The position numbers and the translations under genes are program-made. Shown here in pieces: positions 17,446 to 25,701 of a stretch of 64,000 nucleotides of DNA. The notes under the pieces are model-generated. The model saw only the letters and a program-made list of their open reading frames with translations. It was not told the DNA's origin and made no database searches. Location of the stretch: the NCBI RefSeq assembly GCF_013623905.1, contig NZ_JABKDD010000010.1:62001-126000 (forward strand), written 5' to 3'. Origin of the DNA: Brevibacterium sediminis (GTDB taxonomy: Bacteria > Actinomycetota > Actinomycetes > Actinomycetales > Brevibacteriaceae). Each line of letters begins with the position of its first letter. The stretch's first letter is position 1.

Positions 17446-17595
17446 CGTGTATCTCCAGTCAGGTCGTCATTGGCCGACATCGCCTGTCGGTCGGAGTTCC
17501 TCCGCAGAGATCAGTCAAACAATGCACGCGGGAATCTGCCATGTCTTTTTCGGATGTGAATATCGCTCAGCTATGGCTGTTTCAGACATGGAAGC
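17446..17595. promoter_or_regulatory. Control region of the mevalonate operon
   Basis: The 150 bp between the PucR-like gene and HMG-CoA reductase hold two inverted repeats: CCGACA-N5-TGTCGG (17474-17490) and the widely spaced CCATGTCT (17539-17546) / AGACATGG (17584-17591), both perfect. Either could be the regulator's binding site. No strong -35/-10 pair is evident. Confidence 0.45.
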
Positions 17596-19494
17596 TTAGA
17601 AAGATGACTTCAGCTTGTCCAGGCGGAGCGCGACCTGGAGGCGGAACGCCCGCTCCGGTGACCTCCACTCCTGACCGAGCACGAGATCGGCTCTCTCAAG
17701 CCGTTGCTTGACGGTGTTGACATGCACTGACATCTGAGTCGCGGTTCTGCGGATGTTCATCCCGGACTCGAAATATTCCCGCAGCGTCGAGATCAGCTCG
17801 GCTGAATGGATTCGGTCCCATCGGCGCAGCGGCTCGAGCATCCGTTGCATGAATCTCTCCGTCTGCTCCGGCGCGGTGCCGAACATTGCGGTGTAAGGCG
17901 CGAATTCTTCCGTGGGAAAGATTCCTTCGCTGATGCCGAGGGAATTGAGGATGCGGATGCACGACCACATTTCGTCCTCGGCAGTGCGCAGCTGATTCCT
18001 GTCGTAATCGGTGTCGGAGATGATCACCAGCGAACTGTCGAGGGCGCCCGACTCTTCGAACAGGGTGTCCAGGGTGGGCCTGTCGCGGATCACGGCACTG
18101 GGGAGGAGCACCGTGATCCCGGGGGATCGCTGCGTCATGAGAATGCGCGGCTCGACGCGGACCAGGCGAGCGGCGATGCGGTCATCGTTTTCGATGTCGC
18201 CCTGAATCGTCATGAGTCTCCAGGGTCCGGAGAGGCTGAAGCTGCCGGTTCGGGAACGGGCCTCGAGCTCACTGAGATCACGAGTGCCGGCAATGATGTC
18301 GACTGCGAGTTCTCCACGGACTCGGTTCTCGGCATCAGCCCGGGCTTGTTCGTTCATTCGGATGAGCGCTAGCGTCTGCGCCGCCTGGGCGACGATGTTC
18401 GCGTCGCCGTCCGCCGGTTCGTCGTTGAAACGCACGAACAGTGCGCTGTGCTGTCGGCGGTGAGACGCCACCGAGGCGACGTACATGTGCTGTGCACCAG
18501 CGACCTGTGCGCTTCGGCCAGTCGCCCGGCTGTGACTCAGTGCCGTTCGGACGTCAACATCGTCCACCGTGAGGCCGTCGAAGAACGCCTCATCGGCAGG
18601 GAATCTCGGAGAGCCCAGACGCCCGCTGTCGACGACGATCACGTCGGCCTCGAGTAATTCGGAGATAGCGTCGAGAACTGCGGGGACTCCTTGCCCCTGC
18701 AGGACGAGCTGCGTCAGCTGCTCCTCGACCTCGACGAGCCGTTGGAGGGTGCTGGCCTGCGCGGCTGCCGTCTCCTCGGCTTCCGCGGAGGCTTGGGCCG
18801 CCTCTGCGAGGTCTCCCATCAGCTGCGCCGTCTTCAGCACCACGGAAGCGTGGTCCGCGAGAGCCGACAGCAGGGTGATCTCGTCGGTGGTGAAGTCATG
18901 TGGGTAGCGGTTGGCCGCGAAGAGGGCGCCGAGGACTTCGCCGTCGACGACCATCGGCACTCCGAGGAGTGATTCCATGCGCTCGGCCTTCACCGCGGAG
19001 TCGACGCGCCTTTCGTGAGGCAGTCGGGTCAGATCGTAGTTCGACGTCCACTGTGCGGCGCGATCACGCACGACCTGTCCTGCCAGTCCGACGCCGGGAG
19101 GCACTCGCAGTTCTTTGAGATTCGCCGAGATCGCTCCGCGACTTGCCTGAACACGCAGGTCGTCGGTCTCCGGATAGTACTGGGAGAGGTAGGCGATATC
19201 GCATCCGATGAGTGTTCGGGCACGGTCGACGAGCTTCTGCAGCAGCTTCTCGGTGTCTCGCACACGGATGAGCTCCGAGGCGCTCTCCAGAAGGGACGAA
19301 CGCTCGCGATCTTTCTGCTTCCACCGGGTCATAGTCGCCGACAGATCGGAGAAGGAGTCGATGAGATCGGGGTGGTCCTCGAGGCCGCCGGATAGGGCCG
19401 ACCGGTTGAGATCTATCCCGCGGGAGAGGGCTCTGACGATGTCGGCCACGGCGGTGGCAGACACTGTCCCCGACTCATCATCGATCTCTGTCAT
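17596..19494 (-). CDS. GAF-domain PucR/CdaR-type transcriptional activator
   Basis: This regulator of about 632 residues has an N-terminal helical stretch, a GAF domain (about 75-220, including GCDIAYLSQY and VPPGVGLAGQVV), an alanine/glutamate coiled coil (about 222-265), a central domain and a C-terminal PucR-type HTH (about 570-625, REYFESGMNIRRTATQMSVHVNTVKQRLERAD). Such proteins sense small molecules and activate catabolic genes. It is encoded immediately before the mevalonate operon in the same orientation, so it is the probable mevalonate-responsive regulator (inference). The start is uncertain: ATG 19494 is used here and 19539 is an alternative; neither has a good ribosome site. Confidence 0.8.
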   Translation of the reverse strand: MTEIDDESGTVSATAVADIVRALSRGIDLNRSALSGGLEDHPDLIDSFSDLSATMTRWKQKDRERSSLLESASELIRVRDTEKLLQKLVDRARTLIGCDIAYLSQYYPETDDLRVQASRGAISANLKELRVPPGVGLAGQVVRDRAAQWTSNYDLTRLPHERRVDSAVKAERMESLLGVPMVVDGEVLGALFAANRYPHDFTTDEITLLSALADHASVVLKTAQLMGDLAEAAQASAEAEETAAAQASTLQRLVEVEEQLTQLVLQGQGVPAVLDAISELLEADVIVVDSGRLGSPRFPADEAFFDGLTVDDVDVRTALSHSRATGRSAQVAGAQHMYVASVASHRRQHSALFVRFNDEPADGDANIVAQAAQTLALIRMNEQARADAENRVRGELAVDIIAGTRDLSELEARSRTGSFSLSGPWRLMTIQGDIENDDRIAARLVRVEPRILMTQRSPGITVLLPSAVIRDRPTLDTLFEESGALDSSLVIISDTDYDRNQLRTAEDEMWSCIRILNSLGISEGIFPTEEFAPYTAMFGTAPEQTERFMQRMLEPLRRWDRIHSAELISTLREYFESGMNIRRTATQMSVHVNTVKQRLERADLVLGQEWRSPERAFRLQVALRLDKLKSSF

Positions 19495-19572
19495 GAGACC
19501 AGTGTCGCAGGGGCTCGGTGCCTCCGCCGCACCCGGCATCGGATGGGTGCTTCGCCTGGTCGGTTCGGATCG

Positions 19573-20874
19573 TCACCCGGCCGCAGGTGCTCCCGCGTGC
19601 TCGGTCTCGCGCACCACGGGCAGCTCGCACGTCGTCGGAGCGACCTGCCGGTAGCCGGAGAGGAAGGTGTCGAGGCGTTCGATCGCCTCGGTGAGCACCT
19701 CGACGGACGGCAGGGTGACGAGTCGGAAATGGTCGGGCTTGGGCCAGTTGAAGGCCGTGCCGTGGGAGACGAGGATTTTCTGTTCGCGGAGCAGGTCGAG
19801 GGCGAACTGCTCGTCATCGGTGATGCCGAACTTCTCGACATCGAGCTTCGCGAACATGTACAGCGCACCGTCGGCCCGGTGGGCCGAGACGCCGTCGATC
19901 GAGTTGAGCCCCTCGTAGGCGACCTGCATCTGCGCGCCGAGGCGGCCGGTCGGCAGAACGAGGTCGTCGATCGACTGCTTCCCGCCGAGGGCAGCTTGGA
20001 TGGCGTGCTGGGCCGGAACGTTCGAGCACATGCGCATATTCGCGAGCAGCTTGATGCCCTCGAGGTAGCTGTGCGCCTCGTCCAGCGGTCCGGTGATCGC
20101 CAGCCAGCCGGAACGGTAGCCGGCGACCCGGTAGGCCTTCGACAGTCCGGAGAAGGTCAGGCACAGAACGTCGTCGCCGGTGAGGGTGGCCATGTTGACG
20201 AGTTCGACGCCGTTGTAGGTGATCTTCTCGTAGATCTCGTCGGAGAAGACGATGAGGCCGTGACGGCGGGCGATGTCGGCGATCTTCTGCAGCGTCTCCT
20301 TCGAGTACACCGCGCCCGTCGGGTTGTTCGGGTTGATGACGACGATTCCGCGGGTGCGTTCGGTGATCCGGGATTCGAGGTCGTCCAGGTCCGGCTGCCA
20401 GGCGTCCTCTTCCGCGCAGCGGTAGTGGACGGGGGTGCCGCCGGACAGCGCCACCGAGGCGGTCCACAGCGGATAGTCGGGTCCGGGCACGAGGATCTCG
20501 TCACCGGGGTTGCACAGGGCCTGCAGACTGAGCGTGATGAGTTCGCTGACTCCGTTGCCGAGGAAGACCTCGTCGGTGCCGAGATTGTGGATGCCGCGGG
20601 TCTCGTAGTACTGGACGACGGCACGGCGGGCGGAGAGGATTCCTCGCGAGTCGGAGTAGCCCTGCGTCACCGGCAGGTTCGCGGCGATGTCCTGGACGAT
20701 CGCCTCGGGGGCTTCGAATCCGAAGGGGGCAGGGTTGCCGATGTTGAGCTTGAGGATCGTGTGTCCGGCGGCTTCCATCGCCTGGGCCTCTTCGAGGACG
20801 GGTCCTCGAATGTCATAGAGGACATTGGCCAACTTCGACGACTGCCTGAACATGTGAACCGAAAAACCTTTCAT
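19573..20874 (-). CDS. Alanine-type aminotransferase (AlaT/AlaA-like)
   Basis: The 433-residue fold-type I PLP aminotransferase begins near FRQSSKLANVLYDIRGPVLEEA, the characteristic opening of glutamate-pyruvate aminotransferases of the AlaA/AlaT group. Other family motifs are GYSDSRGILSARRAV, INPNNPTGAVYS, SDEIYEKI and the Schiff-base lysine in SGLSKAYRVAGYRSGW. It probably interconverts pyruvate and alanine with glutamate. Two starts are possible, 20874 and 20853; GAAAGG lies between them but is rather far (about 14 nt) from the second. The C-terminus has an extra proline/alanine-rich tail. The gene faces a TetR gene across 140 bp. Confidence 0.85.
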   Translation of the reverse strand: MKGFSVHMFRQSSKLANVLYDIRGPVLEEAQAMEAAGHTILKLNIGNPAPFGFEAPEAIVQDIAANLPVTQGYSDSRGILSARRAVVQYYETRGIHNLGTDEVFLGNGVSELITLSLQALCNPGDEILVPGPDYPLWTASVALSGGTPVHYRCAEEDAWQPDLDDLESRITERTRGIVVINPNNPTGAVYSKETLQKIADIARRHGLIVFSDEIYEKITYNGVELVNMATLTGDDVLCLTFSGLSKAYRVAGYRSGWLAITGPLDEAHSYLEGIKLLANMRMCSNVPAQHAIQAALGGKQSIDDLVLPTGRLGAQMQVAYEGLNSIDGVSAHRADGALYMFAKLDVEKFGITDDEQFALDLLREQKILVSHGTAFNWPKPDHFRLVTLPSVEVLTEAIERLDTFLSGYRQVAPTTCELPVVRETEHAGAPAAG

Positions 20875-20942
20875 ACGACTGCTGCTACATCCACGCTAGG
20901 ACCCCCGCCGAGGTGGTTCTGACCAAACAGAGGCCCGTTTCC

Positions 20943-20986
20943 CAGACCTTTGCTCGGTTCGGAGGACCGTTGTGCAGACCTTTTGC
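20943..20986. promoter_or_regulatory. Direct repeats in the aminotransferase/TetR divergent region
   Basis: CAGACCTTTGC (20943-20953) and CAGACCTTTTGC (20975-20986) are near-identical direct repeats about 32 bp apart upstream of the TetR start, possible regulator contacts. The evidence is repetition only. Confidence 0.35.
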
Positions 20987-21014
20987 AACTGGGCCTCACG
21001 ATACTCTGGGGAGC

Positions 21015-21650
21015 ATGGCGGATGTGAAGCCGGGGCCCCGTCGAAGGGGGCGCCCCCGTAAGGAAAACGGCAGTGAGGCGCGGACAGCGATCACCGATGC
21101 CGCCTCGGCCGAGTTCGCCGAGAAGGGCTACGACAAGGCGTCGATCCGTGGAATCGCCCGTCGCGCCCAGGTCGACTCCGCACTCGTCCACCACTATTTC
21201 GAGTCCAAGGCCGGCCTCTTCGCCGAGGTGGTCAAGCTTCCCGTGCGGCCGGACCGCATCATCCGCTCGGCCTTGGACGTCTCGGTCGACCGCCTCGGCG
21301 AATCAATCGTGAACACGGTGCTCAGCGCCTGGGAGCAGACAAGCGTGAAGTCGATCGGGGTGACCGTTCTGCGTTCTGCGGTGAGCGATTCGGCAGCCGG
21401 CCGACTGATCAGACAATTTCTCCTGCGCGAGCTCAAAGGAGCAGTGGCGGGAAGGATCGCGGACGGAGGCGTCGACCGCGCCGAAGCAGATTTGCGGGCC
21501 ACGCTCGTCCTCACGCAGATGGCGGGTGCGCTCATGTTTCGCCATGTCCTCGAACTCGAACCGCTGGCATCGATGCCGGTCGACGACCTCACCGCGCGCC
21601 TGGCGCCGGCGGTGCAGGGGCATCTCGATGGAGTCGGCGACTCGATGTGA
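21015..21650 (+). CDS. TetR family regulator of the adjacent ABC exporter
   Basis: The 211-residue regulator starts with a basic RRRGRPRKE segment (an AT-hook-like minor-groove contact) followed by the TetR HTH (TAITDAASAEFAEKGYDKASIRGIARRAQVDSALVHHYFESKAGLF, about 20-68) and a helical ligand domain. The start at 21015 follows GGGGAG; an upstream in-frame ATG at 20913 would fuse an unrelated arginine/proline-rich leader and is rejected. It lies 109 bp ahead of an ABC-2 exporter in the same orientation, the usual pattern for a drug-responsive repressor and its pump. Confidence 0.85.
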   Translation: MADVKPGPRRRGRPRKENGSEARTAITDAASAEFAEKGYDKASIRGIARRAQVDSALVHHYFESKAGLFAEVVKLPVRPDRIIRSALDVSVDRLGESIVNTVLSAWEQTSVKSIGVTVLRSAVSDSAAGRLIRQFLLRELKGAVAGRIADGGVDRAEADLRATLVLTQMAGALMFRHVLELEPLASMPVDDLTARLAPAVQGHLDGVGDSM

Positions 21651-21724
21651 GCCCGAATGGCGGTCGTGCACGTACCGCTCATCGGCGGCAGGGCGGCGGT
21701 CATGAAATCTCTCCGTGAGAACCC

Positions 21725-21753
21725 TTGACCGGAGCACTCTCGGATGTCATATT
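21725..21753 (+). promoter_or_regulatory. Promoter of a leaderless ABC exporter transcript
   Basis: TTGACC (21725-21730), a 17-nt spacer and CATATT (21748-21753) place +1 at about 21760, which is the A of the ATG. There is no Shine-Dalgarno upstream. Confidence 0.65.
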
Positions 21754-21759
21754 CAGCAC

Positions 21760-22599
21760 ATGATGAATAAGTCGGTGGAAGCACGAGGGCTGACAATTCG
21801 GCGGGGACGTGCCACCGTCATCGACTCACTGGATCTGGATGTGCCCAGGGGCGCGATCGTCGGTCTGCTGGGTCCCAGCGGCAGCGGGAAGACGACGCTG
21901 ATGCGGGCGATCGTCGGCGTGCAGATCGTCGCGGGCGGACGTGTGCAGGTGCTCGGCCGGCCTGCCGGATCGGCGGATCTGCGGCATCGCGTCGGCTATA
22001 TGACCCAGTCGGCGAGCATCTACGAGGACCTCAGTGTGCGGGCGAACCTGCGCTACTTCGCACGGGTGCAGGGAGCTCCGAAAACCGATGTCGACCGGGT
22101 GCTCGAACGCACGGACCTCATCGGTCAGGCCGATCAGCTGGCCCGGACGCTCTCTGGCGGTCAGGCCAACCGGGTGTCCCTCGCCGCGGCAATGCTCGGT
22201 TCTCCGGACCTGCTGGTCCTCGATGAGCCGACGGTGGGACTCGATCCAGTGCTGCGCAATGATCTGTGGGATCTCTTCCGCGGGCTCGCCGAGGAGGGGA
22301 CCACGCTGCTCGTCTCGAGCCACGTCATGGATGAGGCCACACGCTGTGACCGGCTGCTGCTCATGCGGGAGGGCGCGATCATCGCCGATACGACACCGCA
22401 CGATCTGCTCGCAGGCACGGGGGCCGCCTCGGCGGAGGAGGCGTTCCTCGACATCATCGAGAGGGACACGGCCGGTGAAGGACCTGCCGGGCACGGGCGC
22501 CGGCCGGGGACCCATCTGCTCTCCCGGAACGCGAACGGCAACGGTAGACCAAGCCACGATCAGCGGGGCCGCGGGACGAAGAAGGGAGGTCGGCGATGA
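21760..22599 (+). CDS. ABC-2 type exporter, ATP-binding protein
   Basis: The 279-residue ATPase of the drug/DrrA-like class has a Walker A GPSGSGKT at 38-45, Q-loop MTQSASIYEDLS, signature LSGGQANRVSLAAAML, Walker B LLVLDEPTVGLDP and the SSHVMDEA switch. The last 35 or so residues are a low-complexity charged Gly/Arg/Asn tail unlike the rest. The start overlaps a predicted transcription start, so the mRNA is probably leaderless; ATG 21763 is an equally good alternative. The permease gene follows with an ATGA overlap, and the pair likely exports a hydrophobic compound. Confidence 0.88.
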   Translation: MMNKSVEARGLTIRRGRATVIDSLDLDVPRGAIVGLLGPSGSGKTTLMRAIVGVQIVAGGRVQVLGRPAGSADLRHRVGYMTQSASIYEDLSVRANLRYFARVQGAPKTDVDRVLERTDLIGQADQLARTLSGGQANRVSLAAAMLGSPDLLVLDEPTVGLDPVLRNDLWDLFRGLAEEGTTLLVSSHVMDEATRCDRLLLMREGAIIADTTPHDLLAGTGAASAEEAFLDIIERDTAGEGPAGHGRRPGTHLLSRNANGNGRPSHDQRGRGTKKGGRR

Positions 22600-23330
22600 A
22601 CCCGATGCGCACCCTGGCGACGACGGGGCGTGTGCTCACCCAGATCCGCAATGACCCGCGCACGATCGCCCTGCTGCTCATCGTGCCCAGCCTGCTCATC
22701 GGCCTGGTGGCGTGGATCTTCGATGAGACCGAGGTATTCGCCGACATCGGTCCGGCGATGCTCGCGCTCTTCCCGTTCATCGTCATGTTCCTCGTCACGA
22801 GCATCGCGACCCTGCGCGAACGCCGCAGCGGAACGCTCGAGCGGCTGCTGTCGATGCCATTGGGTCGTGGCGACTTCATCCTTGGATACACCCTGGCATT
22901 CGGGCTGCTCGCCGTCATTCAGACGACTGTGGCCGTCGGCTATGCGACTCTGGTGTGCGGTTTGGAGATCGAGGGATCCGTCGGACTGCTCTTCGTCGTC
23001 GCGATTGCCGACGCCCTGCTCGGCACGGCGCTGGGCCTGCTGGCCAGCGCCTTCGCCCGCACGGAGTTCCAGGTCGTGCAGTTCATGCCTGTGTTCGTGT
23101 TCCCGCAGATCCTGCTCGGAGGAATCTTCTTGCCCCGTGATCAGCTGCCCGACCTGCTCGAGGTGATCGGCGACTGGCTGCCGCTCTCTCACGCGATCGA
23201 TGCGCTGGATGCCGTGTCGACCGGCAACGAGGATGACTCCTATATCTGGCTGCGGGTGCTCTTCATCGCCTGCTGGATCGTCGGAGCCATCATCGTCGGG
23301 TCGCTGACGCTTCGGCGTCGGACGCCGTGA
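22596..23330 (+). CDS. ABC-2 type exporter, permease protein
   Basis: The 244-residue protein has six predicted membrane helices in the ABC-2 permease pattern. It has a cytoplasmic RNDPRTIALLLIVPSLLIG start, the ERRSGTLERLLSMPLGRGDFILGYTLAFG segment after helix 2 and the FPQILLGGIFLPRDQLPDLLE loop typical of DrrB/YhhJ-like exporters. It is coupled to the ATPase gene and preceded by GGAGG within it. It forms the transmembrane part of the exporter presumably controlled by the TetR protein encoded at 21015-21650. Confidence 0.87.
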   Translation: MNPMRTLATTGRVLTQIRNDPRTIALLLIVPSLLIGLVAWIFDETEVFADIGPAMLALFPFIVMFLVTSIATLRERRSGTLERLLSMPLGRGDFILGYTLAFGLLAVIQTTVAVGYATLVCGLEIEGSVGLLFVVAIADALLGTALGLLASAFARTEFQVVQFMPVFVFPQILLGGIFLPRDQLPDLLEVIGDWLPLSHAIDALDAVSTGNEDDSYIWLRVLFIACWIVGAIIVGSLTLRRRTP

Positions 23331-23367
23331 GGCGTGGCGACAGCGCGGAGAGTTGCGAGCAGTGCCG

Positions 23368-24840
23368 TCAGTTTCGTCCGGACCCCATGGGTTCAGTACG
23401 GTCGATGAGCTCGTAGGGTCGGCGGCCCTGACCCCGGACGAAGGCGAAATAGCACAGCCACAGCGCGACGACCCACAGCAGACCGACCCACAGGGCCGGT
23501 CGCGAGTCGGGGACGATGCCGACCATGACGACGACGAAGACGATGAACGCGACGGTGATCCACGATCCCACCGGCCACAGCGGCATGGGGAATTCGCTGG
23601 GAAGGCGAGCCTCCTCGGCGATCACCTTCTTCATCCGGATATGGGAAGCGAGGATGATCAGCCACACGAGCACCGTGGCGAAGGTGGCCAGCGCTCCGAG
23701 GAGGAACAGGGCCTGGTCGGGGTAGAGGTAGTTGAGGACGACGCCTGCCAGCAGCGCGACGATCATCGTCACCACGGTCATCACGGGCACGCCATTGCGC
23801 GAGGTGCGGGCGAAGGACCGCGGAGCCTGCCCTTGTTCGGCGAGGCCGTGGAGCATTCTGCCTGCGCCGAAGATGTCGGCGTTGATGGCCGACAGGGCCG
23901 CCGTGATGAGGACGACCTGGAGGATGGCGGCCGCTGCACTGAAGCCGACGGAGTCGAAGATCGCGACGAAGGGGCTGATCTCGGAGGTGATCTGGTTCCA
24001 CGGCAGGATGCACATGATCACGCCGAGGGTGAGGACGTAGAAGAGGAGGATGCGCACCGGCACCGAGTTGATGGCGGCCGGCAGCACCTGCTTCGGATTC
24101 TGCGCCTCTCCGGCGGTGACGCCGATGATCTCGATGCCGCCGAAGGCGAACACCACGATGGTGAACGATGAGAGCAGACCCCAGAATCCGTTGGGGAAGA
24201 AGCCGCCGTGGTCGAACAGAGCCTGCGGGCCCATCTGGTCGTGGTCGGCGATGCCGAAGCCGAAGATGATGATGGCTACTCCGGCGGCGATGAGGGCGAT
24301 GATCGCAACGATCTTGATGAGTGCGAACCAGAATTCGAGTTCACCGAAGACCTTGACGCCGATCATGTTGACCGCGGCGATGAAGAAGACGACGGCGAGC
24401 ACCCAGATCCAGCGGGGGACGCCCGGGAACCAGAAGCCCATGTACACGCCGATCGCAGTGGCGTCGAAGACGGCGACGAGAACCATCTCGAAGGCGAAGG
24501 TCCAGCCGACGAGGAAGCCTGCGAAGGGGTGGATGTAGCGGGAGGCATACTGGCCGAAGGAGCCGGAGACGGGGTGGCGGACGACGAGTTCGCCGAGGGC
24601 GCGCATGACCATGAAGACGGCGGCACCGCCGATGATATAAGCAAGCAGCACTGCCGGTCCTGCGGCTTGGATCGACTCCGAAGATCCCATGAAGAGGCCG
24701 GTGCCGATGGCGGAACCGAGGGCCATGAAGCGAATGTGTCGGGCGGTCAGGCCTCTTTTCAGGCCGGCGTTCTCTTCATATCCGTCAGCGTTTGCGTCGC
24801 TGGGGAGCGCCTCGTTGCGGTCCTTGTCGGCTGGAGCCAT
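23368..24840 (-). CDS. Amino acid permease (APC superfamily, AAT family)
   Basis: This transporter of about 490 residues has 12 predicted helices and AAT-family marks: LKRGLTARHIRFMALGSAIGTGLFMGS (helix 1 with the GTGLF motif), GELVVRHPVSGSFGQYASRYI, the helix 6 FAFGGIEIIGVTAGEA and SAINADIFGAGRMLHGLAEQGQAP. It resembles the GabP/CycA/ProY group of proton-coupled amino acid importers; substrate is not assignable. Start 24840 was chosen because AGAGGA lies about 11 nt upstream and the residues before it look non-native. Its stop faces the ABC permease stop (23330) with a 37-bp gap and no clear terminator. Confidence 0.87.
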   Translation of the reverse strand: MAPADKDRNEALPSDANADGYEENAGLKRGLTARHIRFMALGSAIGTGLFMGSSESIQAAGPAVLLAYIIGGAAVFMVMRALGELVVRHPVSGSFGQYASRYIHPFAGFLVGWTFAFEMVLVAVFDATAIGVYMGFWFPGVPRWIWVLAVVFFIAAVNMIGVKVFGELEFWFALIKIVAIIALIAAGVAIIIFGFGIADHDQMGPQALFDHGGFFPNGFWGLLSSFTIVVFAFGGIEIIGVTAGEAQNPKQVLPAAINSVPVRILLFYVLTLGVIMCILPWNQITSEISPFVAIFDSVGFSAAAAILQVVLITAALSAINADIFGAGRMLHGLAEQGQAPRSFARTSRNGVPVMTVVTMIVALLAGVVLNYLYPDQALFLLGALATFATVLVWLIILASHIRMKKVIAEEARLPSEFPMPLWPVGSWITVAFIVFVVVMVGIVPDSRPALWVGLLWVVALWLCYFAFVRGQGRRPYELIDRTEPMGSGRN

Positions 24841-25021
24841 CGGTGTCTGCTGTCCTCTTCTCTCGACTGACCGTGGCCGCCTCGGCCCCGATGCGATCGA
24901 CGGACCCGGCTCCACGGCCACCTCAGATTCTCACACCGGGGCGGCGGGCGAATACGGAAGCTGGCACAAAGAGTCCGAGATCTCAGAAATTCGGGTCGGA
25001 CCGGCGTCTGGAACGGAGCAG

Positions 25022-25597
25022 TCAGGCTGTCTGCCGATCGCTGGAGAGCATCCCGAAGATGAGGGTGTCGGTCCATTCGCCCTTCGACCACCAGTCCTTG
25101 CGCAGGTGCGCTTCCTCCCGCATCCCGATCCTGCGAGCCAGATTCGCCGAGGCGGTGTTCCGGGAATCCATCTGCGCGAACACCCGGTGGAGGCCGTAGT
25201 GGTCGAAGGCGACGTTGAGGACCGCGATGGCCGCCTCGGTGGCGAACCCGTGGCCACTGGCGGCCGGATCGAGGATCCAGCCGATCTCGGCCTTCTGCTC
25301 ACTGTCGTTGTCGAGCCAGATAGCGATGTCGCCGATGACGTGCGAACCTTCAAGAGAATCGAGACCGTCGGCCGTCTCGATGACCAGGGCCAGGGCACGG
25401 GATTCGGTCTCGAGCCCCTTGCGCTGCATGCGTTCTGAGACCTTGGTCCGGGCCACCTCGGCGGTCCAGGGATCTTCGAGGAGGAACCGGGAGACGTCCT
25501 CGCGGGAGAATATCCGCAGCTGCTCGTCGACGTCGGATTCGACATAGGTGCGCAACCGCAGTCGGTCGGTGGTCAGCGGAAGTTCGATGGGTTCCAT
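25022..25597 (-). CDS. GNAT-family N-acetyltransferase (RimJ/RimL type)
   Basis: The 191-residue acetyltransferase opens with LTTDRLRLRTYVESDVDE, the RimJ/RimL/PaiA-type N-terminus. It then has the acetyl-CoA-binding stretch EIGWILDPAASGHGFATEAAIAVLNVAFDHYGLHRVFAQMDSRNTASANLARRIGMREEAHLRKDWW, which holds motif A (G-x-G-x-A), the N-x-A-S motif and the final R-x-x-x-W element. It may acetylate a protein N-terminus or a small amine; the target is unknown. It stands alone on the minus strand downstream of the alkaline phosphatase terminator. Confidence 0.85.
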   Translation of the reverse strand: MEPIELPLTTDRLRLRTYVESDVDEQLRIFSREDVSRFLLEDPWTAEVARTKVSERMQRKGLETESRALALVIETADGLDSLEGSHVIGDIAIWLDNDSEQKAEIGWILDPAASGHGFATEAAIAVLNVAFDHYGLHRVFAQMDSRNTASANLARRIGMREEAHLRKDWWSKGEWTDTLIFGMLSSDRQTA

Positions 25598-25632
25598 GTG
25601 CCCACTCTGCCAGGTCGACCTGTGGAGACGAC

Positions 25633-25675
25633 GAACGGTGCCGGACGCTTCGCTGGGAGGCGTCCGGCACCGTTC
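25633..25675 (-). terminator. Terminator of the alkaline phosphatase gene
   Basis: A perfect 16-bp stem (GAACGGTGCCGGACGC and its complement) with an 11-nt loop lies 27 bp beyond the stop codon. There is no long U-run after the stem, as is common in GC-rich actinobacteria. Confidence 0.8.
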
Positions 25676-25701
25676 GCAGTCGGGCTGTGGTCGGGCTGGT
25701 G

